A DNA stretch of 45,311 nt from CAZLLE01 sp964560425. GTDB lineage: Bacteria > Campylobacterota > Campylobacteria > Campylobacterales > QNZT01. Shown one piece after another: positions 43,387 to 45,311 of this stretch; positions within the stretch are counted from its first letter, which is position 1, and each line of letters begins with the position of its first letter. The notes below the pieces were generated by a model that was given only the letters and a program-made list of their open reading frames with translations, was not told the DNA's origin and made no database searches. Position numbers and translations under genes: made by a program. The stretch covers positions 1-45,311 of the forward strand of contig CAZLLE010000077.1 in assembly GCA_964560425.1 (NCBI GenBank). The letters run 5' to 3'.

Positions 43387-43392
43387 ATTATA
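43387..43392 (-). promoter_or_regulatory. Leader promoter of the CRISPR array (extended -10)
   Basis: On the minus strand TGGTATAAT is an extended -10 (TATAAT at 43392-43387). Transcription would start near 43380 and run about 48 nt before the first repeat. The leader 43332-43386 has a small palindrome CTAC-TAT-GTAG near 43350-43365, reminiscent of the repeat stem. Confidence 0.6.
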
Positions 43393-43460
43393 CCATTATT
43401 TTATAGCAAAGAAAAAGAAGCCTTATTTTAGGGCTTCATAAAGCTACTCTAAAATAATGG
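43393..43460. repeat. Inverted repeat enclosing the cas terminator
   Basis: CCATTATTTTA (43393-43403) and TAAAATAATGG (43450-43460) are perfect 11-nt inverted repeats. They enclose the terminator hairpin, with further TAGC/GCTA pairing inside, giving a 68-nt folded unit. The left arm abuts the array's -10. The remaining 43461-43613 stretch holds no gene that I can support. Confidence 0.7.
43408..43437 (-). terminator. Terminator of the cas operon upstream of the array leader
   Basis: On the minus strand GAAGCC (43437-43432) and GGCTTC (43422-43417) pair around a 9-nt loop and are followed by TTTTTCTTT. This ends the csy transcript before the array promoter at 43392. Confidence 0.65.
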
Positions 43461-43613
43461 TTTTTCTGAACAGATATCAAACTCTATCTAACATTTTGCT
43501 ATATCACCACTTTGGAACTATTGAAAAACTCTTTTGATAGATATTTAATAGTATGTTTTTGTTGCTCTTTTAATCTAATTATAATGGGTCATTATACACA
43601 ACTTCAACTCATT

Positions 43614-44201
43614 TTAAAACCATGGAACAGTAGACTCACTACTTAAACCATATGTTGAAAAGAGTCCTATTTTTTCTTCTTTGACTTTACTTTTTTCTAT
43701 AAAAAGTTTCATCTCTTGCTCACTAGAAAGACTTTTAACATTGATATAAGGAAGTCTATTTCCCTTTTTTTTCTCCTCTTCATCAAAGTTTTCATAATTT
43801 TTTAGAGCCTCCTCAAAACTTATGCCTTTTCGTTTAGCTTGTCTTCTAGCTAAACGCTCAATATTAACTTTGAACTGTTTTCTTCTAAAAGAGACAAACT
43901 CTGTAGTATTAGATGGCACCTCTTTTATCTCTGAAATAGTTAAATAATCCAAAAGCCTTCCAAGCCACTGATTTAAATCCAATGCCTCCAACTCATCTTG
44001 AGTTGGAGCAAAGAGCCGTAAAGTATCTCCTAAAAATCTATCTTCTGTATATTTTGGAAATGACAAACCTATAGAAACTAAGCTATCATCATCTCTTACC
44101 TCGACCAAAGCTAGGTGTATCTGAGCATAAAGCTTTTTCCATATAAAACCAAGTGTTATCTCACTATCTGTTAGGAGTTTTATATCAATATAATAATTCA
44201 T
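43614..44201 (-). CDS. csy4: Csy4 (Cas6f), type I-F crRNA endonuclease
   Basis: 195 residues. It cuts the repeat hairpin to make crRNAs and stays bound to the 3' stem. His29 (YAQIHLAL) is at exactly the catalytic position of Pseudomonas aeruginosa Csy4. The active-site serines are in KSLSSEQ (Ser157, Ser159), aligned to RSQS of that enzyme. An Arg/Lys-rich helix (about 107-125; RRKQFKV, RLARRQAKRK) grips the RNA, and the conserved end VPWF is present. Length is close to the usual 185-190. It starts 6 nt after the csy3 stop, so it is the last cas gene before the array. Confidence 0.95.
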   Translation of the reverse strand: MNYYIDIKLLTDSEITLGFIWKKLYAQIHLALVEVRDDDSLVSIGLSFPKYTEDRFLGDTLRLFAPTQDELEALDLNQWLGRLLDYLTISEIKEVPSNTTEFVSFRRKQFKVNIERLARRQAKRKGISFEEALKNYENFDEEEKKKGNRLPYINVKSLSSEQEMKLFIEKSKVKEEKIGLFSTYGLSSESTVPWF

Positions 44202-44207
44202 GATTTA

Positions 44208-45230
44208 CTACTTATCGCTCTGACCAAAGACACCACCACGCACAAGCACAGCCATTACATAGTGTTCATCTTCTACACTATCTAGTTTTTCACCTTGTGC
44301 AAATTTATCAAAGAAAGTATAAAAATCTTTTTTATCTTTTGGTGTTCTAAATGCTTTACCCATGTTAGTTACAGCACCATAAGGCTCTATAGCAATCGCT
44401 CCATTCCCTGACTCTGTATCAAATTCAGGATACCAAGTGTCTATGCTTCTTAGGGCATTTCCTATTTTTTGTGAGTGCATAGAAGCAATACCATCTACGG
44501 CATATAAAATTTTACTCTTTTTCCCCGCTCCCTTATCTAAAACCAACTCTTCACTAGGATAAACCTCTTGTGCTTTTCCCACTTTTGCATAGGTAGTAAT
44601 CTCTAACATTAAAAATTCATCCTCACTTGCAAGTGCTTTTGCTATATTCTCTCCTAAATCTATAACATCTTTATTATCAGAAAACATAGAACGAACATCA
44701 AAACTTTTTGCATCAAACTTCCAACTATTTTTGGAAATTAAATCCTTTACTTCAACCTCAACAAACTCTGTACCTACTCTATTTCTCCATAACACGCGTC
44801 CATTGGCTAAGTTGATAGCATAACGCAATCCAAGCTCTTTAAAGCCCTCTTTTTCTACATATCCAGCTACAGCATCTTGATAACTTTTCAAAAATGATGA
44901 ATTGTTACATGCCGATGGCTCTTTTATACCACCCAAAATTTTGAGTGTAAATTTTAAAACTAAAGTATCTTGTTCTGTTTCCAAAGCACAACTATCCACA
45001 GTCTGTAAGTTTGCCTTCTCTACCTCTGCATTGAGTTTTGCAGGGTCATTTTTTATCGCAGGTTTTAGACGATTGGCAATTGTACCTCTAACTGATTTTT
45101 CTACCAACTTTAAAGAGGTGATATCTGTTCTATTTTCCCAAGTTGTACCATACATCATCCCATCAGATGGAACTAATTTTTTCTCAAATGCTAAAACCGA
45201 AGCTACTTTACTATTTTTATCTTTTGCCAT
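44208..45230 (-). CDS. csy3: Csy3 (Cas7f), type I-F backbone subunit
   Basis: 340 residues, the usual Csy3 length. Six copies coat the crRNA spacer in the I-F Cascade. Recognised segments: ASVLAFEKKLVPSDGMMYG, EKSVRGTIANRLK, NLQTVD, LANGRVLWRNRVG, IHSQKIGNALRSIDTWYP and the end VLVRGGVFGQ. AAGGAAAAC precedes the ATG. It lies 12 nt after the csy2 stop, in the canonical csy1-csy2-csy3-csy4 order. Confidence 0.95.
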   Translation of the reverse strand: MAKDKNSKVASVLAFEKKLVPSDGMMYGTTWENRTDITSLKLVEKSVRGTIANRLKPAIKNDPAKLNAEVEKANLQTVDSCALETEQDTLVLKFTLKILGGIKEPSACNNSSFLKSYQDAVAGYVEKEGFKELGLRYAINLANGRVLWRNRVGTEFVEVEVKDLISKNSWKFDAKSFDVRSMFSDNKDVIDLGENIAKALASEDEFLMLEITTYAKVGKAQEVYPSEELVLDKGAGKKSKILYAVDGIASMHSQKIGNALRSIDTWYPEFDTESGNGAIAIEPYGAVTNMGKAFRTPKDKKDFYTFFDKFAQGEKLDSVEDEHYVMAVLVRGGVFGQSDK

Positions 45231-45242
45231 GTTGTTTTCCTT

Positions 45243-45311
45243 TTATTTATTATTATTTTGTTCACATAGATACAATCCATGCTCTTTATCTACACTATAG
45301 TGCCACAAAAT
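45243..45311 (-). CDS. csy2: C-terminal end of Csy2 (Cas5f), cut by window edge
   Basis: 22 residues and a TAA stop. ILWHYSVDKEHGLYLCEQ aligns with the end of Pseudomonas aeruginosa Csy2 (LLWYHHAEPDKGLYRW). Position directly before csy3 fits. Csy2 with Csy1 caps the 5' end of the crRNA. A separate Csy2 terminus here argues against a gene order other than the standard I-F one. csy1, cas2-3 and cas1 should lie beyond 45311. Confidence 0.8.
   Translation of the reverse strand: MLWHYSVDKEHGLYLCEQNNNK

Noticed and set aside
43332..43613. Rest of the DUF2461 gene between the array and csy4
   Set aside because: No frame here resembles the family's later segments; the stretch holds only the leader, terminator and inverted repeats.
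42349..45311. A Tn7-like, CRISPR-guided transposon (type I-F3)
   Set aside because: No tnsA, tnsB, tnsC or tniQ in view, Csy2 ends as a separate standard Csy2, and the array repeats are all canonical with none atypical. The upstream part is outside the window, so it is unlikely rather than excluded.
1..45311. tRNA, rRNA or insertion sequence
   Set aside because: Reading the non-coding stretches gave no cloverleaf with a GTTCRANNC-type loop, no rRNA segment and no transposase or integrase.

Overview
The window is AT-rich DNA from a member of the Campylobacterota (Epsilonproteobacteria). The best taxonomic clue is the block cbpA-hspR divergent from htrA followed by a two-component pair, which matches the Campylobacter jejuni htrA/cprRS/cbpA/hspR neighbourhood as I remember it. 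The long-form DapD and the abundance of cyclic-nucleotide and TAXI-TRAP genes point to a free-living, environmental relative (Sulfurimonas, Sulfurovum or Arcobacter type). I cannot name the genus from sequence alone.

Layout. 1-800: end of an unknown gene and an MNT/HEPN toxin-antitoxin pair. 787-5697: a translationally coupled envelope export operon (LolA-like protein, two FtsX-type permeases, ATPase, predicted outer-membrane barrel). 5874-8509: NlpC/P60-CHAP-like secreted protein, NnrS, and a short alpha/beta-hydrolase-like protein without a nucleophile serine. 8719-13322: an orphan TAXI solute-binding protein, a membrane class III cyclase-like protein whose catalytic residues are replaced, and an MscS channel with a cyclic-nucleotide-binding-like domain whose phosphate-pocket residues are replaced. 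13574-17815: a complete TAXI-TRAP transporter with an outer-membrane porin. 17836-25731: hspR-cbpA, and divergently htrA-cprRS, a GGDEF-like small protein, an OmpA-type protein and a DUF4332 membrane protein. 25759-29084: purH and small envelope genes. 29071-36929 (minus strand): a CHASE2 adenylate cyclase with intact catalytic residues, a cAMP-phosphodiesterase-like/GAF/HD-GYP fusion, and a Pqi lipid-transport set with PqiA split into two genes. 37002-39344: a SPOR/TPR/beta-barrel protein and a second MNT/HEPN pair. 39416-42138: dapD and a DEAD-box RNA helicase. 42349-45311: a DUF2461 gene cut at codon 58 by a type I-F CRISPR array (14 identical repeats, 13 spacers), then its leader, csy4, csy3 and the end of csy2.

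The most novel-looking item is the three-gene unit at 8719-13322. It has the layout of a ligand sensor - cyclase - cyclic-nucleotide-gated channel pathway, but both the cyclase active site and the nucleotide pocket of the channel appear degenerate. It may therefore signal by protein contact or by another ligand. It lies directly upstream of a paralogous TAXI protein with a real permease, so one protein may sense what the other system imports. Second in interest are the enzyme that fuses a class II cAMP phosphodiesterase-like domain to HD-GYP beside a CHASE2 cyclase, and the CRISPR-Cas locus that interrupts a chromosomal gene. No rRNA, tRNA, transposase or integrase was recognised.
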